Origin: Steinernema hermaphroditum
Lineage: Eukaryota > Nematoda > Chromadorea > Rhabditida > Steinernematidae
Assembly (NCBI GenBank): GCA_030435675.1
Contig: CM059624.1
Coordinates: forward strand, 12,920,769 to 12,984,768
Direction: 5' to 3'
Length of the DNA: 64,000 bases
Shown here: positions 9,878 through 22,208 of the stretch, one piece after another
Numbering within the stretch: position 1 is the first letter of the stretch
Layout: the number at the start of each line of letters is the position of its first letter
Notes under the pieces: model-generated
Told to the model about the DNA's origin: nothing
What the model saw: only the letters and a program-made list of their open reading frames with translations
Database searches by the model: none
Translations under genes and position numbers: made by a program

Positions 9878-12708
9878 ATCGTTATGAATTTCTGAATGGC
9901 TTTCTGGCAATGGCAAGAGATAAACTCAAACTCAATCCATCTGTGCTTAAATGAACCTAAACATGTTCTCAATTCCAACTTATACTCTATGAAGCATTTT
10001 CCAAGAACATTCGATCTCATTAACATAGTAATTACCTCAGGGGATCGGCTGTCCTCGGCTAACATAATTACGCCATCAATAGTCGACGCGGAAAGTAGAG
10101 CAATTTTCTTCACCTCTAATTAGGTTCGGGTGTCTCCATAGAAACCCGATGTCCGCTATGCAGCTGCGGCCCCTATAGAGTAACTGATGTTCTCGCAAAG
10201 CGTAGTGTCGTGCACTGCTGGGAATGCTTTTTGTAATTGCGCCCATCCTTCATTAAAATTAGCTTGTCGTGTTTTCGAGAACAACAGTAACCTTATTTTG
10301 TTCCTTTGGTGACCCAGTCAGGGCCAAAGAAGGGCATCTGTTCGGCCGATCCGTTCGTGCCCATCTCTGGCCAGGAATCTTCGTTAGGTTTCATACGAGT
10401 TGTCACTTTCATAGACAAACGGTCTAGGTTACTCGACTTTAATCTTGAAGTTACCACGGAGCATTCGGACGGTCTGGCATTGAGTCTGTCTATCCTATAG
10501 AAGGCCTACTTAATAGAATTGATAGAAGCGCTTCCGAATGGTATATAAAGTGTCATTACGTTCGTTCTTTGAAGTGATATGACATCTTTTACGGTATTTA
10601 GTTTTCACCCTTCCATTTATGCCACGAAGACCAAACATGTTTCAAAACAGCGTTCCACGTTCCGATTGATAATTGACTGTCAAGATCCACAACTCTTCCG
10701 AAGTGCAAATGGGGCGCACGGGGTGACTCATACGGATCGGACGGTCAGCAACCTCTGTGAGATCAGCACCCTTCTGAGTCAACGGAGGCGTCAGGCTCTG
10801 GATGGTAACGGACTTCCGAACGCACTCGCGGCCGCCGTAGACGTGGATTAGGTCGACAGAGGAGTAAACCGTTGTCGGGAAGTGTACTTATTTATATGGC
10901 TACTTGTTTATATGGCCGCCATTGCACTGTTTTCCGATAAGCCGCTAAACAATGATCCATCATTTAAGATATAACGATCCATTTTTAATTTTGTGAGTAT
11001 AGAGAAACGATTCTGCAGAAATTGCCCTTAGTTTTCAACTGATTGTCTGTTCGGTTGTGGTATTTCGTCATGTAGTGTCGAAAGTGCGAACAAAGAGATG
11101 ACAAGTCATAAATGTCGTCGTTGTTGTACACCATTTTATCAGTTTTATGACACCTTTGAGCTGCAAGTTAGTGATAAGATTGCAAGTTCGGTTCCACCAC
11201 ATTCGATCAAAGGTACTTCAACCGGTGACCGATCACTGACTATTGTGGATTCGGCTGTTGATGGTCATCCCCAGAGGTGCTATTGTAATTGGCATACATT
11301 TCCTCTTTTGTTACTTCAATAAACAACCTTCTAGGTACTAAAAGCCAAGTAGCCGCTAAATAAAAGCTAAATTGAGGCGTTGTCGGTCGGAGCAAGTCAA
11401 CTTTTCCTCAATTCACTTCTTTCGCGTGCTTTCGTCATCTCCGGGCTTCTGACTGTCCTTTCTTTTCCATCAATTTATGACTGCATTAGGCGATTTTTAT
11501 CACGAGTTGAGGCGAATTGGTCCGTAAATCTAACGGTTAGTCGTCCCTCGCCTCCGACGAATTCTTGTCCGAACGTTTGCCTCTGTTCCTTCGACCACAA
11601 TCAAGACAAATGCATAATATTATTCTCGTTTGTTCTTCTGTTTCGTTTAAATGCTGTCGGTCAGCCGCTATCAAATGTCTCCCCGTGAATTAGACTGAGT
11701 TTTGCACCTCTTGGTACGACTGCCTTTCAGAGCATGAAATGATGTTGTTACCAAGACCACTGCTTCAGCCCAAAAGTAATATAAACGATATTATTTTAGT
11801 ACATATGTGTGAAGAGTAAGGGCTGTCCTTTTCCTGCTCGACAGAGACGGGCGCTCCACCTCGGCAGAAATTGACATTTGGACAAAGGCATGCTTAACGA
11901 TTTCCACCGTGCACCTGCAAAACCTTCTGAATACTACGTGGTGGAGTGACCGCGATTGGAATGAATGTCCAATGTCCGAAGGCCCCTACTCATTTAAGTG
12001 ACAGTCGGGGAAAGGTTTTGCGCCGCGTGTCCACTCCTGCCATCCTTCGGCGGCCCTTAAGCTAAATCAGCAATATTTTTAACCGCACTACTTTTGTTTT
12101 GGAGACTGGTAAATATTAAACTATTGCTCGTCGAGTAGAAGCCGTAAACGGCGACAACTTATTTACGTGCCACTTAGATTGGCTGCTCCGAGAAAACCGA
12201 ACAAATCGGATGGAAATGAGAACAAGCACGATTCATCGTTTCGTCCTATTGTTCCTTCGCCACCAAACAGGCAATTCTACTCTTTTCCGCCGCTCTCTAT
12301 AGATTCTCCGGCTATGTTGCCACGTGTCGCGTTCGGTCTGTTGCGACGTAAATACGATCCTGCAGAAAACGTCGTATTTCGAGCACCTATAAAAGCGATT
12401 ATAGCGGTCGACCGTTTGCTATTATGTACATTTGCCACTCGTCTTGTGTATGTTTCGCGACGGCCTGACACCCGTGGCGACGTTCCTTATCACTGCCGTG
12501 TCATCGCGTGGCTACATTCGTCACTAGCTATTGAACTGTTCGTCTTCGTTTTTCCGGCTCTGGGCAACGCCACATTCAGCCCAAAGCTATTTGTCCAGCA
12601 CTGTTCGTCGATACCGTCCAAAATCGATACAAATACGCGTATTTCAATTGTGGGTCTCCGCTGTATAATTATTTTCTTGGCGCTTCATCGCGACGTTCGC
12701 TAATCGTT

Positions 12709-12719
12709 TCAGGGATGAG
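12709..12719 (+). promoter_or_regulatory. Likely splice or trans-splice acceptor before the receptor start
   Basis: CGTTTCAG ends a few bases before the ATG at 12720. It may be a spliced-leader acceptor or the end of a 5'-UTR intron. It fits the TATA box being far upstream, at 12388. Confidence 0.45.
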
Positions 12720-15184
12720 ATGCTGAGCGCCGCGGAAGTCGTCTGCTATGCGCTCTACGTTCTCATCGGAACTGGGCTCATCTTGGTCAACTTGCCGCTA
12801 CTTCTGAGCTTTGCTATTCAGCCTGTCCTCAGACATCAGTATCCGGTGATCTTAGGTAAGCAATTAACAGAAAAGAAAGCAGTATTTAAGAGAGGACATG
12901 ATGAAAACGATATTTTGAGAACAGCTTAGAAGCATAACATAGTTTTAGCTCTGTGAAGATTCGAGCTCAGTGTTCAAAAACGTAGTTTCTGGTTCTTTCT
13001 TGGTAAAGTTAGCACAGGGAGCACACGGCTAGTCCTTTACTCGAGGCATATGATGACCCTGTGAGAGAGCTGTCTAGACCGTCTATCAAAGGGTATGTCT
13101 GATTTGCTCTCAACACCACCCTGTTATCGAAGGTATTCGCTAAACTGCAAACAGGTCGAGTCGGTCAAGATTCTTTTCAAGGGACCAAACTCGATCCTTC
13201 AAGAAAAAAAAAACTCAACCCAAACATCGTATGTTCCCCATGGCGAATTCCTAATTCGTTACTGCTTCCCTGCCTAAGCTCTCCCCCGATTCCTATCCCA
13301 TTTCTTCCCCGGTCCATTTATGCTGTGTCCGGTCTCTCGTCCTATACCAAGCCTACGCTGATCCCTTCTCCATCGTCTACCTCGTCTTATTCCTGCTCCA
13401 CGCCCCATCCTATACCCGTTTATGCTTTATTTCTTCCACGATCTTCGTTACTGTACATGCTCATACTAGCCACAGGCCACTCAGACCTACTTTATGAAAG
13501 GCCTTATGATGGTCAATCGATTGTTCTCCACATGCTAATCTTTCCCTATCAACATTTAAGGATCTAGTTCACATCCTGTGCATCCTTTAATTGATTGTGA
13601 TCATATCTATTGCAGGCCAAAATCTAGTTGATTCCCTCTGTGGCACGATCCTCACTTTCCTCGGCATCTACGTCTTTTCCTCCGAGCACATATGCCTGGC
13701 GGTCATTATCTCGACGGGACTTCCGCTATTCCAGGTAAACCTGGCCGTTGTACCCCGAAAATAAGCGCTTCTTGCAGACGATCTACTGCTTGTCATGGGT
13801 AATTAGCTGCATGATCTCCTTCCACTTACCGGTATTCTTCCGCAACAACGCGTTCACCTTCTACGTCTTCCTCTTTACGGCGGCGTTTATTTTCACACTT
13901 TGCGTCGTGGGTGGCGTGATTGCCGTTGAGTGGGGCTTTGTCACGGGTGCCGAGTGCCATGCAAGAAGGGCCATTCTCTTCATTTACATATTTTGCGAGT
14001 TGGTTGGCCTCACTGCGGCTAGCTTGCACGTCTGGTTCTACTGTCATTTGAGGAGGATCAACTACAAGAATCAGCTGAAGGTGAGTGTATTTCAAAATGA
14101 ATAACTAAGAAGAAGGTGGATGATTTGATACGCCTATGGCCTATGTGATTACACCAAATTGTGGGCCCGTTCATATTCGGCGGGGTAAGCCTCAAAAGCA
14201 AAAAGAAACATTCCGAAGTGTCTGTCTCAGATCGAGATGAAAATCGGCACACAGTGATGCATTAGTGAACAATAGCGGGTGTCAGAGAAATAACGAAAGG
14301 GCGTCGGCTTATGCCTACGCCTACCGAATCCCCGGTACTTTTGCTTACTTGTTCTGTGATCTGATTTGAGCCTAACTCTCTAAGTATCGACCAGTTGGCC
14401 AGAGTTTGAATATCTGTGTGCCGGTAAGCCTTAAAGCGGTTTTCGGTTAGGCCTTGAAATTCATCATTGAAAAAACCAAAATGAAGCCAAATAAGGAGTG
14501 AGACGTGGTGACGAGAAAAACCTACATAGTTGATTGGTGGTTATATCTGGGTGCCACTTTGTGTAATCTTATGAGATTTTAAAATAAATCTAAAAAAAGC
14601 CAAAATGAGATGCTAAGGATTCAAAAAAGGGCAAGTGACTAGAGGAGGACTCGGACCTCGATTCTAAGCATGATAGGAAAGGGAACTACCGATTCCGCCG
14701 CATAGATACACCCACGCTGGCATATCTTTCGAAGGGTCAGATTTATGTGATAAGGTGTGCGTATAGACCGACATCCTTTCGGGGTTCACGTTCATTAATG
14801 TATCTCTACCTGTGTACCAATTTTCAAGCAGGCACTTCGAAAGATTGGGCTGTTAGTACATCTGTCTGCAATCGAGAGCACATCTGACATTATCTACTAT
14901 CATTTCATTTTTTCAGACCCGATTTCCCTTCTTCTTCTGCCTTGTCGTCTTTCCCATCGCCGTCCTCGCCGTGCTTGAGTCAAGTGCGCCCAACTCCAAC
15001 ACCACCTACCTTACCGTAGGCTTCACAAACATCGTCACCTGTTCGCTTCTGTTCCACAGCGTTCGCTACTATTTAGATCCACATTTCAAGGTGAGCGCAA
15101 AGCGGACAATGTAACGCAGGTTGTTGATTTTAGAAAGCTTTAAGGTACAGCTTTGTCGAACGCTCCGTTCTGATGTCGTTGTAG
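12720..15184 (+). CDS. Seven-transmembrane receptor-like protein (260 aa)
   Basis: Five exons: 12720-12855, 13616-13734, 13778-14080, 14917-15090 and 15134-15184 (phases 1, 0, 0, 0). The protein is almost entirely hydrophobic helices. Approximate order: VVCYALYVLIGTGLILVN; VDSLCGTILTFLGIYVF; a helix pair around the exon 2/3 joint; FYVFLFTAAFIFTLCVVGG; ILFIYIFCELVGLTAASL; FPFFFCLVVFPIAVLAVL; GFTNIVTCSLLFHSVRYY. The count of about seven, the short loops and the basic C-terminal tail (ALRYSFVERS) suggest a small serpentine receptor of the kind expanded in nematodes. It has no clear DRY or NPxxY motif, so another polytopic membrane family is possible. The introns of 760 and 836 nt are longer than in the neighbouring genes. 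Confidence 0.72.
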
Positions 15185-18021
15185 AGTGGCTGTGCGATTG
15201 GACGAATTGATCTCAGAAGTGCAAAAAGTAAAGCATAATGGTGAAGTGAATAAACTTTACTTCTGTATTTTCCGTTTACCGCGAAACTAGGTCAATTGCA
15301 AGCAGCAAAGCTATAAAGCATCACTTTTATTTGCTCAAAAATAGAGGCATGTTTTCCACAGAATGTAGGTCATTTGACTAGTTGCTGAACAAGCGTTTAA
15401 ATTTATCCCCTTTCTGACGTCAAGTACCGGCGCCATATGCTTCTATTGCCGACCAATGGGACATGTTTTTCAATGTGTTTCGTGCTGCGGACCATTTTGT
15501 TGATTGATTCCGACTTGATACTTGGGCAGTTCTTCGCTGGAAGCAGATTTCCTCCGTATAATGCTAGGATAAAGCTAGACGGATTGGAGCGGCCAAAAAC
15601 AAATCGGCCACCCCCACTTAGCACAAGAACAACAGACCGGGTGCCACGCGAGAACACAAAGAACAGCTGTGTGCAAATCTAGTCCACGAATAACCTGTCA
15701 CCTGCTTCCCCAACCTGTGCATTTGCACGTTTGCCCTGTCTAGACACCTTTCCGGAAGACGGAATGTACTTGTTCTTGTCATATCAGATATCTTAGAGGA
15801 TGAGGAAGTTTTATGAAATATTTCAGGCTGAAAATGTTTTCCTCTGAAACCATCACACACTCAGATACGTCTTCTTCATAGCCATCTCGGACATGAGACA
15901 CCACTTCCGCAAAAACAGACAAGAATTTTGACCCCAGGCTGATCTGTCTATTCTGAAGTGAGCTCAGCTGTTCTGCATAAAGAACATTCCACGCTGTTGT
16001 TGATGGCCATCACAGACATCAGCTTATCGCAACAACAAATCAGTTCTAAAGAACAGCACCGTTAGGAGACAAACAACAGCAGGACTACAGATCAAAAGTC
16101 GAGATGTTGAGAAGAAGTGGACACAGAGTAGGAGAGAACTTCTTGATGGTCATGTGTACAGGGTGTGTTGAAGAAGAATATTCCTAGCGAGACATTACAT
16201 TGCTCTTCAAATGACCCTTCATATGACCCGCCTGCAAAACGAGACCGAAATGTCCATTTGGTCCAGTGCAACCGGTCTACAAAAAACAGAATGTCCAAAT
16301 AAAAGCACTATAGACAAAAGTCTAAAGAGCCATTTGGAAATTGAAAACGGTGGGACCGGTCGGTTTCTTTCGAGTTTCGCCTTTCCGACCGTTCTCAAGT
16401 CTGGATGCTGTCGAAAAGGGGCTCCCAGACTTTTCAGAGAGGACCAGAGCGCTTTCTCAAGACAGTCTGGGTAGACAGTTTGCATGTCTGCTTTCTATGT
16501 CTCAAGAACAACATTTCTGACAAACCCTGTTCCAAATTTATCCATGTATTTTCAGATATAATCCTATCGTAACAGAACCGTGCGATGTTCTTTCTTCACT
16601 TCAGGTCCAAAACATGTTTACCCAAGATGAGAAAACAAACAAATCAAGGCGTGATTTACCGAATCACCCGCTGACAACTGATAACTTGACCGTTGGCTGT
16701 TTGACCCCTTCAAACTCTTTTGAGAATTTATGTGCTTGTTGGCAAGCCTCAAAGTTAAAGTGTCACATGTTCCGTTCCACGAAAATAGAATCACAAAGGC
16801 GAACCAACAGCTGAGGACTGACGAAGGTCTATGACGCCGGAAAGCTTCTTTTTTGATGCAACCATTGGGTTAATGATGCGGGGGTTATCGTTGCGGGCAA
16901 CACGAAAGGCCACGTATGACCGCTCACTCAACTCGTCCGAATAAACCTCAGATAGAGCGAATGGACGACCTAACCGATCCCTTGGGACACAAATGAAAGG
17001 CCGATCAAGATTCAAATTGAAGAGAGGTTCTATAAGGCAGATATTCAATACGATCAAGAGGCTATTCACGAAGAGTGGGACCAAGAAATTGACATTTCAG
17101 TACTCAACAATCGTCACAATGGCACTTCCCTTCCACCCACTCATCTCCATCAGCAAAAGCAATCACTTTGGTTGCCTTCCACTCCCACCCGATTCGGCAA
17201 ATTAAGTAAGAAATATAAAAACCTAAAGAAAGATCCTTTCCGTCGATTTACATTTAGTCTCCTGCTGAACTCCGATCTATGAATCACCCGTTCACGCCTG
17301 GGTTTAACAGCTTTTTGCATGAGGAAGCTGTCGATGGCGCAGTTTGAGATGTTGCCAATGTCTAAAGTTACTTCCTTCTCCATTTGACGGACAACTCATG
17401 GCGCCCCAATGCTAAGGTTTTCGGCCATAAATCAACCGATGAAAGTTTTGAATCGTCTGTCACTGGCCGGAACGATAAGTCCCGCGTGCCATTTATCAAA
17501 TTCGCCGCTTGCAGGGTGAGAGGTCTTTCACTTATGACCACCAGAGAGATCGAAAGATCATAAATGAGATAACTTTGTTTTCTTCATTTCATTCGCTGTC
17601 CCCTCTTTCACAGCTGTTTCAAGAAGTTGTCTTTCTGCGTTCTGTGGTATGCAGCCACAGTTCGGAACAAAAAACAGTGAGAATCTTGTTTGGTACATCA
17701 TCAGAAATGCCAAGTTACTCAACATTTCACAGCTGCTCTGTTTACATATCCATGTAGACGTCAGAAGTCGGCCTTGAATTCCTCATTTTCCTCTCATTCC
17801 ACTTCGTTCGGCAAACGTCATAAATCATTTTGTATGACTTCCACCTTCTTCCAGCCTCAACCCAACCCCGCCAAGAGAGTGCAGCACATCTGTCGCTCGA
17901 GCTCACAACTCGAGCTCACAAAGGAGAGCTCACAACGGAAAGATAAACCAGAAGATGTTGACACCGAAATCTGGTGCTTATAGAGATGGATACAACACGA
18001 GAAACTGTGGACCCTCCGCCT
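15185..18021. other. Gene-poor stretch, about 2.8 kb
   Basis: No supported exon. It contains hairpin-family copy B (16309-16400). A minus-strand open frame at 16791-17084 reads through a Leu/Arg-rich segment but has no partner exon or known motif. Confidence 0.45.
16309..16400 (+). repeat. Short hairpin-family repeat, copy B
   Basis: It reads TATAGACAAAAGTCT, then 43 bases from AGAC to ACCGGTCGG, then TTTCTTTCG..., and CCGACCGTT closing a stem with GGTCGG. The surrounding 150 bp repeat related words (ATGTCCAAAT, ACCGGTCT), suggesting the copy sits in a slightly larger element. Confidence 0.65.
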
Positions 18022-18243
18022 TTACTGTCTCCGTCTTTCCACTGGCTTTTCTAGGGCTTTCGCTTTTCTTGTTGTCGTCCATGAACTCTTATCCGATAGG
18101 GTGGCACTGAAGACGTAGAGCCGAGAGTCGGGCTTCAAATTTTGGACCTGCTTCAGCGCGCCGCTTAGGGATTCTCCCTGGGCATCGCCATTGAAGCGAT
18201 CGGCTTCGTCGATGACGGTGAAGGAAACATGGTTCAGTTGGAC
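18022..18243 (-). pseudogene. DEAD-box RNA helicase exon fragment
   Basis: On the minus strand an exon-like open frame begins at a TTTCAG acceptor (18243) and runs 74 codons to a stop. It contains VIDEADRF, the DEAD motif II with its surrounding strand, and VFSATL, motif III (SAT), at the expected spacing of about 35 residues. No exon with motif I (AxxGxGKT) or with the RecA-like second domain is visible nearby. After the SATL motif the sequence becomes basic and ends early. It is either a relic of a duplicated helicase gene or one exon of a dispersed gene; relic is likelier. Confidence 0.7.
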
Positions 18244-18946
18244 CTGAAATTAGGAACATAATGCAGTGAAATGAGGGGTGAAGTTATAGTTTGTACCAGT
18301 TCACTTTCCAGGACTCAGTTATGATGAGGCAAAGACCAAAGGATGTACGACTGGCAGGAAAGGCGACACCTCTGTTTTGCACCCTCTTCTTCTCCGTTTT
18401 CTTTTGACGACAAAATGTCGGTTTTCACACCTCCTTTCCCCACACATGCATAGGTCGTGAGGAAGCTGTAGCCCAGGCGTAGGCTTAGGTTCCACTTCGA
18501 TAAGGAGCGTTCTTGAATTTGAGAAGTGGAGACTATGATCAAGCCATAAATAAACTTTGACTATTAACATCTTGATTACAGCTCATAACAAGAATGAATT
18601 TTTCATTTTCGATCACTCAGAACTCTTAATGCTTCCTCTCTTTTGAGTTTTCTCCCATTCTGCCCACTTCGTTATAATTGTCCTGTTTTTATGCCCTTCC
18701 TTTGCAGTTGCGGACTCCGACCACAAATCACATCCAATCTCCTTTCAGCCAACCAAAAAGCTCAACGCCCTTCCGCCGTCTTTCTTCCGGGTCCTATTCT
18801 TATGCCAACGTTTATCGGGGATAAATCAATTTTAAGCGTTTGCATTCTTCCGGCCGGCCCCTGGCCAGCAAAACATCCGTCAACTCATCACCTCCGGGGC
18901 GTGTCGCCGGAGGGGGACCAACTGTTCCGCCTCCTGAGCTGTGGGA
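18244..18946. other. Intergenic region upstream of sHSP-2
   Basis: No coding exon seen. The last 200 bp are GC-rich and lead into the TATA box. Confidence 0.4.
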
Positions 18947-18953
18947 TATAAAA
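18947..18953 (+). promoter_or_regulatory. TATA box of sHSP-2
   Basis: TATAAAA lies 44 bp before the ATG at 18991, the same spacing as at gene 289-684. Confidence 0.65.
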
Positions 18954-18990
18954 TCGTCGGAGGACCACGTTCTAATCTAGAGTGTCTTCC

Positions 18991-20350
18991 ATGGAATCTG
19001 AAGTTCAGTCGAGTTCAAGTCGAGTGTCGCGTACTCTTCCGAAGAGGACAAGAAGTTTGTCCGGTTCCAGCAGCGAGTGGATCGTGCCGAGGTGAGTTTA
19101 ATGTGCCTCTGTAAATAGTGTGGACTCTTTATGTATCCTCCAATTCGAGTGAGTTGAAATGAGGATTGGGATTAAGATCATAAATAGGGTATCGAGTGAG
19201 ATATAAGAAATGACTTCTAGAGAAGTTATATTCCTAAATGGGATTTCCTTCTAGTGTCACAACCGTTTCTTTGAAGAGTCTATCCCTTCTTTGTGTTCTT
19301 ATATTGAAACGTTTATCGTCTTTCTTGGCCCCTTTCAAATGCCTTATTAAACAAGGGCTTAATGACCACAGTGGTGGATAAAAATCGGTTCTATGACTGT
19401 GATATCAAAACAAAATAATATGAGACGAAAGACCAAGCTATGATCTCCGGCCGGCTCTGGCGGAGGGGGTGGATGGGTAACCAACATTCCCAGACGACAT
19501 CCGCTGAAAGAGGTCAACAACACTTGCTTCAGTTCGTAACTTTAAGCATTACTTTGCGGTCGACAACCACAGAAAGAAGAGGGAGATGGTGATTGTATAC
19601 CGCTCAGTTTAGCGGATTCTTCTAAAATGAGGTGTGTAGCAGACAACGCGTGAAAGTTGAACATTTTAGACGTTTGCGTTTTGTCTCGACTTTAGGGAAC
19701 TGTCTGTTATCAGCCTAGCCAAGATACAAGATACATGTCTGATTTGCAGACGTTTTTGGTGTAGTGAGGTCGATCGTTTTCCTTGGCGTTGTTTAATAAC
19801 CATTTCTGGTTCACCTACAGTATCTTTTCGATAAAAGTGTTACAACCTAAAGCTTTCAGTGGCGAGGCCGGGAAATTCGCACGAATGAAGTACACCGAAG
19901 ACGGATTCGAGGCGCGCATCCATCTGGACTACTTCTCGCCTCGCTATGACCCTGACGAAGTGTTCGTCGACCTGTGTGGCTACGACCTCCAAATCAACGC
20001 GAGGAGAGAACACCCGGAAACGCCCTTCCGCGCCTTGCGCAAACTACACCGTCACTACCGTATGCCCGAAAATGTCGATCTAAGTACGGTGAGAATCAGA
20101 AGGAATCGCGCCAACAGCATCGTCAGAGTCGAGGCGAAATTCTATCCAGGTATCCACAGCCCAAGGCCATAGCTTCAGGCTGACTGTTTCAGATCCACAG
20201 AGCCAAGAGGAATCCTGCCAGTCGGTAAATCGCAAATGTTCACTCGACCGACGATCGTCGACCTCATCGTCGAAAGTTTCATCCAAGACGTTTAAGCCGA
20301 TTTTGGAGTTTATCTGTGTCAATATTTTCAAGCTATCTACGTATACCTAG
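18991..20350 (+). CDS. Small heat-shock protein, sHSP-2, with divergent tail (182 aa)
   Basis: Three exons: 18991-19091, 19860-20149 and 20193-20350. Intron 1 is phase 2 at the same place as in the other paralogues (after the SSSEWIVP motif). It is unusually long here, 768 nt instead of 44-48. The alpha-crystallin domain (KYTEDGFEARIHLDYF...DLQINARREH...HYRMPENVD...VRVEAKF) is clear. The N-arm is longer and Ser/Arg-rich. After VEAKFYP the tail departs from the family: the GYGKPV...V tail is replaced by a 50-residue Ser-rich segment ending in KPILEFICVNIFKLSTYT. The third exon may have been captured from non-homologous sequence, or may be a misjoined 3' end; the alternative of reading on past 20149 gives a short stop at 20172. 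Confidence 0.85.
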
Positions 20351-21200
20351 GATGTTATCTAAATATTCAATTGATAAATTATTGGGATTTATAGTGCATA
20401 TGCTCCCTAGACATGACTAGTTGTTTATCACCTCGGTCGAACTAAATCGTGATGACGCACCCTCCGAGTGTATAGACCGGTCACACTTTGCAAAATTGTC
20501 TAGAAACGACTAGCCCGACTGCAGTAGACGTCTAGAAGCGTGTTAAAAAAAGACTGTCTACAAGACATTATTAAAGAGCAGACGCGCCGATGTTTCTGAG
20601 CCGAAGGGAGGAGCTCTAGGTGAAGCCGCCCAGGGCAGTTTCGAGGAGTCGCCGGAGGATACTCATAGCGAACAGCAGATCCCGGCCAAAACGACCTATC
20701 GTGACCCCCAGTTGCCATACCGTGATCCCCAATCACTTTGGGTACGTTCATCTCGCTCTTACTCAGTTTGAGGGGGCATTCTTGAAAAAAGGTGCCAAAT
20801 TTGGTATGATTCCCTTCTTCCTTAGATTTTTTTAGCTCCAGATTTTCTACTCCCAACAGTTTTTCGGTTAGCTAACGCCCGGCTGAGCTGGGAATCTCCT
20901 AATTTTGTTTACTGACACAAGGCACGTGTTTCAAGTACGATACGAGCTTTGCGATGATGACAACTTTTAGAATCCCGCGCGAAATGGTCACTGCGACCGA
21001 AAACGGCATTTTACAGAGAACCGTTTTCAAGATCGAGGACTAAAGTGCAGGAAACTGTAGGAGCGGGGTAGTGGGTAGAAAGAGATGTTGAATTCGAATA
21101 TCGCAACGAGAAGGCTCGACAGTTTCGCAAAACAACGAAAAATGAACAATTTATATGAACGTCACACTACTTCTGGGGCCACCCTGTACAGCACAAACGT
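20351..21200. other. Intergenic, about 850 bp
   Basis: No exon. Around 20660-20730 a run shares about 50 bp of broken similarity with the reverse strand of 21630-21680 (common words CAGATCCCGGC and CCCCAGTTGCCAT). This hints that the crooked-neck debris was duplicated. Confidence 0.4.
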
Positions 21201-21640
21201 CTCATACTGGCGCCTCCGCTTCGAAACAATGGCATTTTCAAGGTCGATGCGCTCACCCTACTTTTTCTCATGTGCCCTGTAGTGCTTGTACACTTCTGCG
21301 GTTTTGTCCGAAGGAAGATGTTCGAGATCATACTTGTAGATCATGCGTGCTCTTTCGTGTTCCTTTTGCCTTTCCTCAAACAGCGCGAAAGCTACCAGAA
21401 TGCTGGCGTCGAGTTCATCATGGAAGAACTCGATGGCTTGCTCGTACGCAATTCTTGCATTCTTGCATTGTTGCCGTTCTTCTCTTCAAAACGGGCATAC
21501 CGGATCCAGAGCCTGATGTCGTGGCTGTGAACCGCAAGGAACTGCTGCCAAACTCGTCTTGCCCTATCCACTTCTTCATATCGCAATTCAAAGTTGATGT
21601 ACGTTTGCCAGAGATGAGATGGCAACTGGGGATTACGGTA
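21201..21640 (-). pseudogene. crn: Crooked-neck (CRNKL1/Clf1) HAT-repeat pseudogene fragment
   Basis: On the minus strand the reading WQTYINFELRYEEVDRAR...LWIRYARFEEKNG is the crooked-neck splicing factor HAT repeat region. It continues in another frame with AYEQAIEFFHDE...VAFALFEERQKEHERARMIYKY, then KTAEVYKHYRAHEKK, an in-frame TAG (21258-21260) where the family has a tyrosine codon, and IVSKRRRQYE. The frame change is explained by a perfect 8-bp tandem duplication, CTTGCATT at 21454-21461 and 21462-21469 on the plus strand. A stop plus a frameshift means it is disabled. Crooked neck is a scaffold of the spliceosomal NineTeen complex; the functional copy should be elsewhere. The absence of introns between repeats suggests a processed or partial copy. 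Confidence 0.88.
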
Positions 21641-22208
21641 AGCCGGGATCTGTCGTTCGTTTCGAGTCCGGAGGATCGTCAAGAGGAGCTTAGGAGTTAC
21701 GGAAGGAGTTTCGCTGGCAAGGAGAAGCCATTGGAGTGTCGCAGGAGAGCCAAAGCAACATGAGAACAAGAAGGATATACAACAGTTGCCGGGAGAAGCA
21801 TTTGGAGAAATTGAAGAAGAAGCAGAATGAGTCCCGGAGTCCGGAGATGGGGAGCTTCAAGGGAGCGGTAGGAGTCTCTGGCCAAAGTCGTCGTGATCAG
21901 CCCAGTGGGAGCAATCATCGGTTTCGGGGGGAGTCGTTAAAGATCTTGCGATGGGGACAGAATGAGCTACAAAAGCCGCTGGGATGAAAGAGGCACGGCG
22001 ACATTCAGACAAGTATTCAGCAATGCATCACTGAGGCCTAGAGAAGCAGAAAGCATGATAAACCAACACTGCAGCTGCCTTTATTTGAATTACAAAATAT
22101 TTTCTCTGAAATCAGCATCGAAATATGAACATGAAACAAACCGGTCGGAGAATTACTCCAAAACAATCAACAAAGTCGCCCATTCACAATGCTTTCCCCC
22201 TTCCTTCT
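21641..22208. other. Stretch between the crn fragment and the TPX2-like gene
   Basis: Open frames on both strands with Arg/Lys/Glu-rich translations (plus strand 21736-21987), but no recognisable motif or splice partner. It could be further degraded gene sequence. Confidence 0.35.

Larger units (their letters stand above)
8758..12719. other. Gene-poor stretch, about 4 kb
   Basis: I see no exon chain. It contains one copy of the short hairpin family (9797-9877, listed separately). A TATAAAAG word at 12388-12395 could serve the receptor gene downstream if that gene has a long 5' leader. The 178-codon open frame at 12167-12703 runs into the splice acceptor of that gene and has no recognisable protein features. 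Confidence 0.45.

Noticed and set aside
12167..12703. 178-codon open frame upstream of the receptor gene
   Set aside because: It has no start context or recognisable domain, crosses a TATA box and ends in the acceptor of the downstream gene. It is more likely a leader or chance frame.
14640..14710. Possible minus-strand tRNA near 14650
   Set aside because: GGTCCGAGTCC resembles a B box, but the acceptor ends do not pair and the D arm is missing.
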